From: Yoonia sediminilitoris
GTDB taxonomy: Bacteria; Pseudomonadota; Alphaproteobacteria; Rhodobacterales; Rhodobacteraceae
Reading direction: 5' to 3'
Length of the DNA: 64,000 nucleotides
Assembly (NCBI RefSeq): GCF_003058085.1
Contig: NZ_QBUD01000001.1
Span: 310,001 to 374,000 of the forward strand
Each line of letters begins with the position of its first letter. Position 1 is the first letter of the stretch. Shown here piece after piece: positions 51,982 through 61,189 of this stretch. The notes below the pieces were generated by a model. The model made no database searches, was not told where the DNA came from, and was given only the letters and a program-made list of their open reading frames with translations. A program made the translations under genes and the position numbers.

Positions 51982-53532
51982 ATGCTGAAACAGGCAAAAG
52001 ATCTTGCGAAGACGGGCCGTTTTCGCGAAGCAGAAGCGATTTATGACAAATTGCTCGCTGACAAGCGGGTGAAAGCGCCGGTTTTGCGGGCAGCAATTCT
52101 GTTTCATAATCGCCATACGCACAATTTCCGAAAGGCCTTGCCGCCGGTTCAGGCCCTGCTCAAGGCCCGCCCCGACGATGCGCAAAGCCATGCGCTGGCG
52201 GCCGAAACTTTTGCTCATCTGGGAAATCTGCCCAAAGCAAAGGAACACGCGGCCAAGGCAGTGGAGGTCGCGCCGCAGGACCCCGACGTGCACTATGCCG
52301 CGTCCTTTGCTGCATTGCAGGGCAACGACTTTGAAGCCGCGTTAACCCATATCAATGAAGGGTTGGCGCATGACCCGGATCACCGGCCGCTGCTGGTGCA
52401 GAAAGGCTGGGCCTTGTTGGGCGGCGGCGATGCCGCCGCAGCCGCCGCACATGCGTGTGCGCTACTGACTGACAGGCCCGATGATATCAACCTGCTGGGG
52501 CTTTACATGGATGCCGCGCGGATCACGCAGGATGATCCCGTCTTTGCCTCCATGCGCGATGATCTTTTGCCGCGCTATGAAACCATTGGTGGCAAGCCGC
52601 TGTCGCATCTGCTCAAGCTGCTGGGCAAGGGGTACAATGATATAGGGGACTATGACGCGGCCTTTGATGCCTTTGCAAAAGCCAAGACAATGGCACCCAT
52701 GACCTATGACGCAGCGGGCTATCGCAATTATGTTCAGCAATTGTGCCAGAATATCTCGCGGGCGGATTACTTTGGCAAAGGTACGGCTGATGACAGGCCG
52801 GTGCTGATTGTGGGGATGCCGCGCAGTGGCTCCACCCTTGTCGAGCAGGTTCTGGCAAGCCATGCTCAGGTCGCCAGTCTGGGCGAAAGCCCCGCCCTGT
52901 CGGAAATCGCCCAAATGGCCAGACTGCGGCGCCACAACGGCCCGGAAATGGTTCGCGCGATCAAGCAATTGCCCGCCAAGGCGCTGCAGGAACTGGCGCA
53001 GCGCTATCTGACCGGCATTGACGGGCAGGGCGCCCCCCGTGTCATTGACAAGAACCTGCATAATTTCGAACTGCTCGGGCTGTTTGGGGCCATGTTGCCC
53101 AAGGCCCGGATCATTCATGTGACCCGCGACCCGATGGACACCTGTGTCTCCTGTTATATGCAGCCGCTGTCGGCATGGCATCGCTATACCCAAAATCTTG
53201 ATACGCTTGGCCATTCTTATGTGCATTATCGGCAGTTGATGGACCATTGGCGCAAGGTCCTGCCGAACCCTGTTCTTGAAGTCGCCTATGAGGATGTTAT
53301 CGCCGATCTTGAAGGGCAGGCGCGGCGGATGGTGGATTTCCTTAATTTGGCGTGGGACCCGGCCTGCCTTGATTATCACAGTGCAGGCCAGCAAAGCCGC
53401 ACCTTGTCTGCCCGGCAGGTCCGGCAGCCGGTCTACAGCACGTCGGTTGACCGCTGGCGCAGGTATGATGCCCATCTTGATCCCCTCAAACGGCATTTGG
53501 CTCGCTTCTACCCGGACGGGTTTGACGGCTGA
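51982..53532 (+). CDS. TPR-repeat sulfotransferase family protein
   Basis: This 516-residue protein has N-terminal tetratricopeptide-like repeats over about residues 1-220 (KQAKDLAKTGRFREAEAIYDKLL; AAETFAHLGNLPKAKEHAAKAVEVAPQD). The C-terminal sulfotransferase domain has the PAPS 5'-phosphosulfate loop VLIVGMPRSGSTLVEQVLASH and the 3'-phosphate motif ARIIHVTRDPMDTCVSCYMQ. It would sulfate a protein, lipid or glycan. ATG 51982 was chosen with GGGATGGG upstream; TTG 51952 is an in-frame alternative. Such proteins are frequent in roseobacters, and the substrates are unknown. Confidence 0.85.
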   Translation: MLKQAKDLAKTGRFREAEAIYDKLLADKRVKAPVLRAAILFHNRHTHNFRKALPPVQALLKARPDDAQSHALAAETFAHLGNLPKAKEHAAKAVEVAPQDPDVHYAASFAALQGNDFEAALTHINEGLAHDPDHRPLLVQKGWALLGGGDAAAAAAHACALLTDRPDDINLLGLYMDAARITQDDPVFASMRDDLLPRYETIGGKPLSHLLKLLGKGYNDIGDYDAAFDAFAKAKTMAPMTYDAAGYRNYVQQLCQNISRADYFGKGTADDRPVLIVGMPRSGSTLVEQVLASHAQVASLGESPALSEIAQMARLRRHNGPEMVRAIKQLPAKALQELAQRYLTGIDGQGAPRVIDKNLHNFELLGLFGAMLPKARIIHVTRDPMDTCVSCYMQPLSAWHRYTQNLDTLGHSYVHYRQLMDHWRKVLPNPVLEVAYEDVIADLEGQARRMVDFLNLAWDPACLDYHSAGQQSRTLSARQVRQPVYSTSVDRWRRYDAHLDPLKRHLARFYPDGFDG

Positions 53533-53683
53533 CCGAGTCACTTTGGCAACGCTCAGCAAAAGGTCTATCTTGCGGCTTGATTTGCCCCCTACCCAAAACC
53601 TGCATGGCTTCCTATAGTGCCTGTGGATAACCCCGGACCGGACACAACCCTTAGCCGTGGGACAGGTAGGACAAGGACAAGAC

Positions 53684-54151
53684 ATGCGTTGCCCCTTTTG
53701 CGGAAATGTTGATACCCAAGTAAAAGACAGCCGACCCGCCGAGGATCATGTAGCGATCCGCCGCCGTCGCTTTTGCCCTGCCTGTGGCGGGCGTTTTACC
53801 ACCTATGAGCGGGTCCAGTTGCGCGACCTTGTGGTGATCAAGTCAAACGGGCGCCGCGAGGATTTTGACCGGCCCAAGCTGGAACGCTCCATTCGGATCG
53901 CCCTGCAAAAGCGCCCGGTTGAGCCCGAACGTATGGACCAGATGATAAGCGGGATTGTGCGCCGTCTGGAAAGCATGGGAGAGACCGATATTCCGTCTGG
54001 CACGATTGGTGAGATCGTGATGGAAAGCCTCGCCCGGATTGATACGGTTGCCTATGTGCGCTTTGCCAGCGTCTACAAGAATTTTCAGGCCGCAGATGAT
54101 TTCGACAAGTTTGTCAGTGAGTTGCGCCCGGACGTTCCGGAAGATAGGTGA
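53684..54151 (+). CDS. nrdR: transcriptional repressor NrdR
   Basis: NrdR represses ribonucleotide reductase genes when dATP/ATP is bound. The 155-residue protein has an N-terminal zinc ribbon ([18 protein letters not shown]...[20 protein letters not shown]) and an ATP-cone ([31 protein letters not shown]). ATG 53684 starts exactly at the ribbon and has AAGG upstream. It overlaps ribD by GTGA, the classic nrdR-rib arrangement. Confidence 0.95.
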   Translation: MRCPFCGNVDTQVKDSRPAEDHVAIRRRRFCPACGGRFTTYERVQLRDLVVIKSNGRREDFDRPKLERSIRIALQKRPVEPERMDQMISGIVRRLESMGETDIPSGTIGEIVMESLARIDTVAYVRFASVYKNFQAADDFDKFVSELRPDVPEDR

Positions 54152-55278
54152 CGCAGGCGACTGATGCGCGCTTCATGGCGCTTGCGCTTGGTTTGGGCCG
54201 GCGCGGCATGGGGCGTGTCTGGCCGAACCCGGCTGTCGGATGCGTGATTGTCAAAGACGGGACGATCGTCGGGCGCGGATATACGGCGGATGGCGGCAGG
54301 CCACATGCCGAGCCGATCGCGCTGGCGCAGGCGGGCGCATCTGCAAGAGGTGCGGACGTCTATGTCACGTTGGAACCCTGCGCCCATCACGGCGAGACCC
54401 CGCCTTGCGCCGATGCACTGATCGCCGCACAGGTGTCGCGCGTGGTCATCGCCACAACCGACCCTGATCCGCGGGTTGCCGGTCGCGGTATTGCCATGCT
54501 CAGGCAGGCAGGGATCACGGTCGAAACCGGGGTGCTGGAGACGCAGGCGCAACAAGACCATGCAGGCTTTTTTCTGCGCGTGACCCGGAACTGCCCGTTT
54601 CTGACACTCAAACTGGCGGGCACGCTGGACGGGCGGATCGCAACAGCCAGCGGCGAAAGCCAGTGGATCACGGGGCCGGAGGCGCGGCGTGCTGTCCATA
54701 TGATGCGCGCGCGCCATGACGCGGTTTTGGTGGGGGCAGGCACCGTGCGGGCCGATGATCCGTCACTGACCGTGCGCGGGCTGGGGATCACCCGGCACCC
54801 TGTGCGGGTGGTCGCATCGCGCACGGCACAGATACCGGCCACAGGTCAGATGGCGGCAAGTGCCAATGACGTGCCCGTCTGGCTTTGCCACGGGCCGGGT
54901 GCGGACATTAGCGCATGGGAAGCGCAGGGCGCACGCGGGCTGGAATGTGCGGTGCGCAGCGGCGAGATTGATCCGGTCTCCATGATGGGGGCGCTTGCGG
55001 ATCAAGGGATCACCCGGGTCTTTTGCGAAGGCGGGGGAATGCTGGCGGCATCATTGCTTGCGGCTGATCTGGTTGATGAACTGGTCGTCTTTACCGCCGG
55101 TCTGGCCATCGGGGCAGAGGGCACACCCGCCCTAGGGCCCATGGGGGTTGACCGTCTCGCCGCGGCGCCGGGTTTTGCGCTGAAGGATGTGCGCCGGATC
55201 GGGGCGGATATTCAACACCGCTGGGTCAGGCGGGCATCAGCGCCAGAGGTGGGCATAGCCGGCAAAAAGCCCCTGTAA
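54148..55278 (+). CDS. ribD: bifunctional riboflavin biosynthesis deaminase/reductase RibD
   Basis: RibD deaminates and then reduces the pyrimidine intermediate of riboflavin synthesis. The 376-residue protein has the N-terminal deaminase with zinc motifs [11 protein letters not shown] and [18 protein letters not shown], and a reductase domain from about residue 146 ([26 protein letters not shown]...[23 protein letters not shown], then [13 protein letters not shown]). It starts with GTG coupled to the nrdR stop. Its last 42 bases overlap the convergent kpsC gene. Confidence 0.94.
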   Translation: MTQATDARFMALALGLGRRGMGRVWPNPAVGCVIVKDGTIVGRGYTADGGRPHAEPIALAQAGASARGADVYVTLEPCAHHGETPPCADALIAAQVSRVVIATTDPDPRVAGRGIAMLRQAGITVETGVLETQAQQDHAGFFLRVTRNCPFLTLKLAGTLDGRIATASGESQWITGPEARRAVHMMRARHDAVLVGAGTVRADDPSLTVRGLGITRHPVRVVASRTAQIPATGQMAASANDVPVWLCHGPGADISAWEAQGARGLECAVRSGEIDPVSMMGALADQGITRVFCEGGGMLAASLLAADLVDELVVFTAGLAIGAEGTPALGPMGVDRLAAAPGFALKDVRRIGADIQHRWVRRASAPEVGIAGKKPL

Positions 55279-57243
55279 CTTGGCTGTCATCCGGTTCAAT
55301 TTGCCGGGGACGGGAATGTCGTTGTTTTCCAGCCTGTCGACGATCACCTCGACCGGGCAGGCCATACCAGTCACGGGATCGAAATAGCGGGGGTAGGCAA
55401 TCAATGCGGCATGGACCAGACCGGGCAAATCAACGCGCGCGGTGCGCCTTGTGACCGGCATGGCCCGATCATCGGTCAGGCCCCAGCCAGCATAGAAGGG
55501 CGTGCCAAGACAGATGACCTGCTTGTTGCGCAACAGGGCCTCGAACCCAAGCAGCGATGTCATGGTCCAGATTTCATCGGCGGCATCAATGGCCGCAATC
55601 GGATCGCAGGCGGGCAGGATCACATCGGCAATCTGGTCTGCACCTGTGACCTTGCCGGGGCGCAGGTCTGCCGCCACGTCAGGGTGCGGTTTATAGATCA
55701 GAACGGCGGCAGGGTTGGCCGTGCGGACAGCTTCCAGCAACGCGCGGTTGGTCTTCACATCAGGGCTGCCCAATGTGATTGATGCATCATCCTCGACCTG
55801 ACCGGGCACCAGAATGCGGCGGCCCTTGGGAATGTCGGGCAGGGGGGCGGCGGCGTCCGGATTGTATTTTGACAGGCGCGCATCGTTGATCCGGTCAATC
55901 AAGGCGGCTGCCCTGTCTCGCGCACCCTGCGGCAGGTCAGTGGCTGCGTTGATCAAATGTTCAAGCCTGCTGGGGCGGGTTGCATCATAATAGATGCCCA
56001 GATCATCAAGCACCAGGCTCAGCGGCGGGATCAGATCAGCGCCCAGACCGCGCGAGCGCAAGAACCCGTCCTCGACCAACACCGCATCCCGCGCGCCGGT
56101 TGATGCCCATCGCATCAGACGCCTGTCCGTGGCCGTTGCTTTAGCGACGGCAGCCTTTGCGCTGGCAAAGATCACCGGGCGGGGCTTGCCGAAAATCCTT
56201 TGCAGTGACGCACGTTTCCACAGCCGCATATCTGCGGCCACCCAGCCGCGATAATCATCGCGTGCCGCATCGGCGAGTGCCTGCATCGTCGCCGCCGCTT
56301 CCTCAAAGGAACACAGGCGATCATGAAAAGGATCATACCATGTCGGATAAAGGATCATCGCCGCTGCAAACAATTGCGCGCGGGTCAGCTTGCGCTGGCG
56401 GCGTTGCACCGGCTTGCGGTCATCTGACAGCCCCCAGCCTGCATAGAACGGTTGCCCGAACACTGTTGGGCGATGGCCTGCCAATATTGCTTCGAACCCT
56501 AGCTGCGAACTAACCGTGTAGACGGCGATGGCCCCCTCCAGCAGCGCCCATGGCGACAAAGGCTGGTCACACAGGCTGATTTGGCCGGTGGCATCCTTTG
56601 CGGAAAAATACCCTTCGCGGTGGCCTGCCAGCGTTTCGGGATGGGTCTTGATGATGATCCGCGCGCCCGGGTGCTCGGTCTGGGCATAAAACAGCATCTC
56701 GCGAAAGCTGTTGCTGTCAGCGCCACTGGCCTTGACCGACGCATCCTTGCGGGTCTGGTCAATCACCAGCACGTAACCCGGGGCAGGGGGCGGCAGAGCC
56801 GGGTCAAAGGCGTTGTATTTGGAAAGATGGCCCGCTTTCATCGCCGCAATCCCTGCGCGGGCACGGTCCAGCAAGGCTGTATCATCCAGCGGGTCATCCT
56901 GCAGGATCAGTTCAAGCTCAGACAGCGTTGCAGGGTCAAAATGCACGCCCCTGCGGTCAATATGCAAACCGATGGGCACATCGCCATCACGCCCCAGACC
57001 AACAGAGCGCAAAAAGGCATCTTCGACCCGCACCACAGGCGCATCCTGCTTGGCGGCAACGGCTTCACCGCGTGGCGCTGTCGGGCTGTGCCCCCACACG
57101 CCCACCGCATCGCCATCCCCCGGGGCGCCGACCCGAATGTCATATCCCGCAAGGGCCATGATCCGGCGCACGCGGGTCTGCGTCAGAAAACCGCCGTTAT
57201 AGACGTAAAGCCGCATCCGTTTTTCAGGGCTAGGGGCATGCAT
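55237..57243 (-). CDS. kpsC: capsular polysaccharide beta-Kdo transferase KpsC
   Basis: KpsC adds beta-Kdo residues to phosphatidylglycerol as the lipid anchor of group 2 capsules. The 668-residue protein is an internal duplication of two glycosyltransferase modules. Each contains VEDAFLRSVGLG / VEDGFLRSRGLGADL..., ...HPETLAGHREGYF / YKPHPDVAADLRPGK... and FGQPFYAGWGLSDDR / LGTPFYAGWGLTDDR. Start ATG 57243 overlaps the kpsS stop (TGATG). The kpsSC pair is placed against the rib genes; no capsule exporter genes are seen in the window. Confidence 0.92.
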   Translation of the reverse strand: MHAPSPEKRMRLYVYNGGFLTQTRVRRIMALAGYDIRVGAPGDGDAVGVWGHSPTAPRGEAVAAKQDAPVVRVEDAFLRSVGLGRDGDVPIGLHIDRRGVHFDPATLSELELILQDDPLDDTALLDRARAGIAAMKAGHLSKYNAFDPALPPPAPGYVLVIDQTRKDASVKASGADSNSFREMLFYAQTEHPGARIIIKTHPETLAGHREGYFSAKDATGQISLCDQPLSPWALLEGAIAVYTVSSQLGFEAILAGHRPTVFGQPFYAGWGLSDDRKPVQRRQRKLTRAQLFAAAMILYPTWYDPFHDRLCSFEEAAATMQALADAARDDYRGWVAADMRLWKRASLQRIFGKPRPVIFASAKAAVAKATATDRRLMRWASTGARDAVLVEDGFLRSRGLGADLIPPLSLVLDDLGIYYDATRPSRLEHLINAATDLPQGARDRAAALIDRINDARLSKYNPDAAAPLPDIPKGRRILVPGQVEDDASITLGSPDVKTNRALLEAVRTANPAAVLIYKPHPDVAADLRPGKVTGADQIADVILPACDPIAAIDAADEIWTMTSLLGFEALLRNKQVICLGTPFYAGWGLTDDRAMPVTRRTARVDLPGLVHAALIAYPRYFDPVTGMACPVEVIVDRLENNDIPVPGKLNRMTAKLQGLFAGYAHLWR

Positions 57244-58529
57244 CAGCCCAGGCTTCTGAGGTTTGGCCGCACCGACGCAGGACCATCCAGCAACATCTGA
57301 TAGGGGTCCTGTTCTGCCAGCAACATATCCGTCACTTCGCGGATCAACTGCCGCCGACCGCGCGCGGAATAGAACCCGCCGGGCACCTGACTGGTTGCCA
57401 GCAGAAACCGCCTGTAGGTACGGTACGCCTGCGCATCGGGCCGTTGCGGGGCTGCAAAGAAGTCGGGCAAAGGTTGCGCTGACACACACTGCGGCTTGTC
57501 ATAGACCGCCGCACCAAAAAGCTTCACCGGAATGCCCCGCCAAAGCGCTTGCTGGGCGGCCGTTGAATTCACAGTCACCGCCGACCGCGCCTGATCAAGA
57601 AGCCGCGCCAGTTTGCCGCCGGGCACAAAGTGAACCCGGTCGCTGATCCCGTGCGCCCGTGCCATTGCGGAAATGATTTTCGCGAATGGCAGACGGCCGA
57701 TCTCCAGCGGGTGTGCCTTGAAAACCAGATGGTGATGCACGGGTGCCCCTTTCGCGAACCCGTCAATGACAAGCTGCAAGAACTGTTCCATCCGGGTAAA
57801 GGGCGCGTGGGCCTGGAAACTGGCATCATGTTCAAGTTGCAACAATACCAGATGATAGGGATAGCCCGCCTGCCGGATGCGCCGGGTCGACAAGGACCTG
57901 CGGGCAGCGATGATCGGCATGGTGAACAACCGCTTGGTATAAAGCCACGCCTCTTGCCCGACTGACAGGTGCCGGTGCCGTTTGAATTGCCGGTATCGCC
58001 GGTTCGCAAAAAGGACAAACCAATGATAGAGCGCTCCGTAGAATACGTGCTGTCGCATATCACCCCAAACGGCGGGCGGCGGGTGCATATCGTGATCATT
58101 AATGGCAAGGGCGACCGACATCTCATCAATGCTCAGGTCCATCAGGCGTGAATGGCCGTTACTGCCATCGCGTTCATATGTCACCCAATAGGGGCGCATA
58201 TATCCTTCTTCGAAAGTATGGATGCGGATACCGGCGGTCTTGGCAACCTTGATGGCGCGGGCATGGGCAGGCCGAATGTCGCCATAAAGAACGATGTCGG
58301 TGATGTTTTTTGCCGCAATCAGGTTGGCAAAGGTTGCGGGCCAGTCTTCGGTCTTACCTTCATATGGAATGAAGTTATGCGCCCGAAACCAGAACGCCTG
58401 ATCGCCCGCGTTGAAACCCATGCGCGTGACCTGTGCGCCCGACTGCATGATGGCCTTGCCCAATAGATAGAAAAAAGGTCCATGCGGCCCTTGCAGAAAA
58501 AGGAAGTGGCGTGAGGTCGGATCTGGCAC
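57243..58529 (-). CDS. kpsS: capsule beta-Kdo transferase KpsS
   Basis: KpsS starts the poly-Kdo linker on phosphatidylglycerol. The roughly 428-residue protein opens with SRHFLFLQGPHGPFFYLLGKAIMQSGAQV and shows the family's DIVLYGDIRPAHARAIKVAKTAGIRIHTFEEGYMRPYWVT, VFKAHPLEIGRLPF and TVNSTAAQQALWRGIPV. GTG 58529 fits the homologous N-terminus, but no good ribosome site is visible; the frame stays open to 58646, so the start is uncertain. It is divergent from ribE and coupled to kpsC. Confidence 0.88.
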   Translation of the reverse strand: MPDPTSRHFLFLQGPHGPFFYLLGKAIMQSGAQVTRMGFNAGDQAFWFRAHNFIPYEGKTEDWPATFANLIAAKNITDIVLYGDIRPAHARAIKVAKTAGIRIHTFEEGYMRPYWVTYERDGSNGHSRLMDLSIDEMSVALAINDHDMHPPPAVWGDMRQHVFYGALYHWFVLFANRRYRQFKRHRHLSVGQEAWLYTKRLFTMPIIAARRSLSTRRIRQAGYPYHLVLLQLEHDASFQAHAPFTRMEQFLQLVIDGFAKGAPVHHHLVFKAHPLEIGRLPFAKIISAMARAHGISDRVHFVPGGKLARLLDQARSAVTVNSTAAQQALWRGIPVKLFGAAVYDKPQCVSAQPLPDFFAAPQRPDAQAYRTYRRFLLATSQVPGGFYSARGRRQLIREVTDMLLAEQDPYQMLLDGPASVRPNLRSLG

Positions 58530-58690
58530 GGCGGAATGGGACTCGGTGATAATTTCCCCAACATTATGACAGCACAAGCGGGTCAGATACAGAGGCCAGA
58601 TTGCCTGCTGCGCTTTACATTGCCCAGAGCGGCTTGTCCGCCCCAATGCAAAGGGCTAGGTCTGGTGCAGCAAAATAGCAGAGGCGTGGT

Positions 58691-59287
58691 ATGTTTACAG
58701 GGATCATCACAGATCAGGGCAAGGTGCTGGAGCTTGAGCAGCGCGGCGATCTGCGGGCGCGGATCGGGACCGGCTATGACATCGCGGGCATCGACATTGG
58801 CGCCTCGATCGCTTGTGACGGGGTGTGTTTGACTGTGGTCGCATTGGGTGCGGAGCCTCAGAATTGGTTTGACGTGGAAATTTCCGCTGAAACCGTCGGG
58901 GCGACCAATCTGGGCGACTGGATGGTCGGCCATATCGTCAATCTGGAGCGGGCCCTGAAGGTGGGTGATGAATTGGGCGGTCATATTGTGTCGGGTCATG
59001 TGGATGGGCTGGCTGAAGTTGTCGGCATGGCCGATGAGGGCGACAGCACGCGGGTTACATTCCGTGCGCCTGACGCGCTGGCACGTTTTATCGCGCCCAA
59101 AGGGTCGGTCGCGCTGAACGGCACATCATTGACGGTCAACGAGGTGAACGGGCGTGATTTCGGCATCAACTTCATTCCGCACACCAAATCTGAAACAACA
59201 TGGGGCAATGTCGCTATCGGCGACCGGATCAACCTCGAGATCGATACGATGGCGCGCTATGTGGCGCGCTTGCAGGAGTACAGATAA
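58691..59287 (+). CDS. ribE: riboflavin synthase alpha chain
   Basis: It converts two lumazine molecules to riboflavin and the pyrimidine substrate. The 198-residue protein starts with the invariant MFTGII and contains two lumazine-binding repeats: GASIACDGVCLTVVALG with GDELGGHIVSGHVDG, and GSVALNGTSLTVNEVNG. The length is typical. It stands 160 bases from kpsS, which runs the other way, and leads the second part of the rib cluster. Confidence 0.95.
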   Translation: MFTGIITDQGKVLELEQRGDLRARIGTGYDIAGIDIGASIACDGVCLTVVALGAEPQNWFDVEISAETVGATNLGDWMVGHIVNLERALKVGDELGGHIVSGHVDGLAEVVGMADEGDSTRVTFRAPDALARFIAPKGSVALNGTSLTVNEVNGRDFGINFIPHTKSETTWGNVAIGDRINLEIDTMARYVARLQEYR

Positions 59288-59360
59288 GATCCGCAGCGCC
59301 ATTTGACAGCGCCGATCAGGCACGCAATGCTGCAGGTGGAAAAGCTGGGCTAGGAACGCA

Positions 59361-59918
59361 ATGGCAGGGATAGGACATAACTCTGGCCGGGTGGATGAAC
59401 CGGGACAAAGCTGGCGCAAGCATGTCTGGACCAAGGCCCGCAAGGACCTGTTGCCGACGCTGCCGATTGAAATTGTACGGCGGCGGGTCAAACGCGCGGC
59501 AGAGTTGGGTTTGCCATATCGGACCTATGCCGGGATCAGGGCAAGCAACGGTCATGATCTGATTGGCTTTTTGTTTTCAAGCAATGCGCTGCGGGTGCTG
59601 CGCGCAGGGCAGAAGATGCCGCAGGATCGCGCCGACAAGATGCATATGCTGCGCGATGTCCGCCGGGTCGGGGCTGCGCAGTCCCCTTTGCGTCCTGCCC
59701 AACTGGCGCTGATGTCCGGAATTGACGATGCCATCATTGCCCCGCGTTTCACGGACAGTTGGTCTGCGATGCGTGAAACGATAAGATCCCAGCTTCCTGC
59801 CCCGGCTGATCGTTTTGTTGTGGTCGGTGATACCGCATTTGAACGCGAGTGGAGTGAGGCGGCTGCTATGGCAGGTTATCTGGTGGCAGATGAGTATTTT
59901 GCACCGGGGATGGGTTAA
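59361..59918 (+). CDS. conserved protein of unknown function in the riboflavin cluster
   Basis: This 185-residue protein begins MAGIGHNSGRVDEPGQ, a start common to several alphaproteobacterial proteins of unknown role. It continues with RVKRAAELGLPYRTYAGIRASNGHDLIGFLFSSNALRVLR and a C-terminal DRFVVVGDTAFEREWSEAAAMAGYLVADEYF. No catalytic motif was recognised. It lies between ribE and the DHBP synthase gene, where similar genes occur in other roseobacters. Its last codons and stop lie inside a palindromic repeat (59909-59926), so the C-terminus has been set by the repeat. Confidence 0.72.
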   Translation: MAGIGHNSGRVDEPGQSWRKHVWTKARKDLLPTLPIEIVRRRVKRAAELGLPYRTYAGIRASNGHDLIGFLFSSNALRVLRAGQKMPQDRADKMHMLRDVRRVGAAQSPLRPAQLALMSGIDDAIIAPRFTDSWSAMRETIRSQLPAPADRFVVVGDTAFEREWSEAAAMAGYLVADEYFAPGMG

Positions 59919-59998
59919 AACCCATCTTACGCTGCATTGGCTGTGGCACTTTTTGTGGAACGTCAGGCGTTGCGTCGTAAGATGGATCTTGATCCATC
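59909..59998. repeat. two-hairpin intergenic repeat, copy 2
   Basis: The first palindrome is GATGGGTTAAAACCCATC (59909-59926) and the second is GATGGATCTTGATCCATC (59981-59998), 54 bases apart. The adjoining ATCTTACG (59924-59931) and CGTAAGAT (59976-59983) are perfectly complementary, so the whole block can also form one long stem. Copy 1 is at 32725-32797. Here the first palindrome supplies the stop codon TAA of the upstream gene. Confidence 0.8.
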
Positions 59999-60058
59999 AC
60001 CCTTTCCAAATCAAATGCGCTGGGCTATCTGCGGCGGGGTAGGCCAGCGAGGACGCGC

Positions 60059-61189
60059 ATGAACCAGAATTTCGAAACACCCGGCCCCGTCGAACAGGAC
60101 TGGTCCGACGCCATCAGCCGCATCGAGGACATCATCGAGGATGCCCGCAATGGCCGCATGTTTGTACTTGTCGATCATGAAGATCGCGAGAATGAGGGCG
60201 ACCTTGTCATCCCCGCCCAGATGGCCACCCCGGACGCAATCAATTTCATGGCCAAGCATGGTCGTGGCCTGATTTGCCTGACGCTCCCCGGTGAGCGGAT
60301 TGATGCGTTGGGACTGCCACTCATGGCCTCACACAATTCATCGCGCCATGAAACCGCCTTTACCGTCAGCATCGAAGCCCGCGAGGGGGTCAGCACAGGC
60401 ATTTCTGCCCATGATCGTGCCCTCACCGTTGCCACGGCAATCGATGCGTCCAAGGGTGCGGCTGACATCGCAACCCCCGGCCATGTCTTTCCCCTGCGTG
60501 CCCGTGACGGCGGTGTGCTGGTCCGGGCGGGGCATACGGAAGCTGCAACAGATATCAGCCGCCTTGCCGGTCTGAACCCATCCGGCGTAATTTGCGAGAT
60601 CATGAAAGAAGACGGCGAAATGGCGCGTCTGCCGGACCTGATCGCCTTTGCCCAGCTGCATGGCCTGAAGATCGGCACCATCAGCGATTTGATCGCCTAT
60701 CGTCGCCGCCATGATAATCTGGTTCGTGTCCGCGACACCAGCAAGATAGATTCTGAATTCGGCGGTGAATGGGAGCTGCGCATCTACAGCGATGAAACCC
60801 AGGGTGCCGAACATATCGCCTTGATCAAAGGCGATCTTGACGCGCCCGAACCGGTTCTGGTGCGCATGCATGCGATGGATCCATTGCTGGATGTGGTTGG
60901 CGCGGGTCCTGTCGGGCGCCGCAATGAATTTGGCGATGCGATGGAATTGATCGCAAAAGAGGGCCGTGGTGTCCTTGTCTTGTTGCGCGATGTGCATATG
61001 AAACTGGAGATGGACGAAGAATCCTCGCCGCAGACGCTGCGCCAATATGGGTTGGGCGCGCAGATTCTCAGCTCTTTGGGGCTGCACGACATTGAACTGC
61101 TGACCAATTCCCCCAAGCCCAAGGTTGTAGGGCTCGATGCCTACGGCTTGCGTATCACCGGTACCCGCAAAATCTCGGAGATTGGCTGA
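60059..61189 (+). CDS. ribB: 3,4-dihydroxy-2-butanone 4-phosphate synthase with GCHII-like C-terminal domain lacking zinc cysteines (RibBX type)
   Basis: The N-terminal 230 residues form a complete DHBP synthase, making the four-carbon unit of riboflavin: LVDHEDRENEGDLVIPAQ, KHGRGLICL, FTVSIEAREGVSTGISAHDRALT, PGHVFPLRARDGGVLVRAGHTEA. The C-terminal domain resembles GTP cyclohydrolase II (YGLGAQILSSLGLHDIELLTNSP) but lacks the three zinc cysteines and the EGRGIG loop; the region reads RMHAMDPLLDVVGAGPVGRRNEFGDAM. Such RibB fusions without cyclohydrolase activity are described as RibBX in proteobacteria. True RibA should be encoded elsewhere. It overlaps ribH by one base. Confidence 0.9.
   Translation: MNQNFETPGPVEQDWSDAISRIEDIIEDARNGRMFVLVDHEDRENEGDLVIPAQMATPDAINFMAKHGRGLICLTLPGERIDALGLPLMASHNSSRHETAFTVSIEAREGVSTGISAHDRALTVATAIDASKGAADIATPGHVFPLRARDGGVLVRAGHTEAATDISRLAGLNPSGVICEIMKEDGEMARLPDLIAFAQLHGLKIGTISDLIAYRRRHDNLVRVRDTSKIDSEFGGEWELRIYSDETQGAEHIALIKGDLDAPEPVLVRMHAMDPLLDVVGAGPVGRRNEFGDAMELIAKEGRGVLVLLRDVHMKLEMDEESSPQTLRQYGLGAQILSSLGLHDIELLTNSPKPKVVGLDAYGLRITGTRKISEIG

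Noticed and set aside
58530..58690. FMN riboswitch upstream of ribE
   Set aside because: None of the conserved RFN-element blocks can be seen, and the leader is too short.
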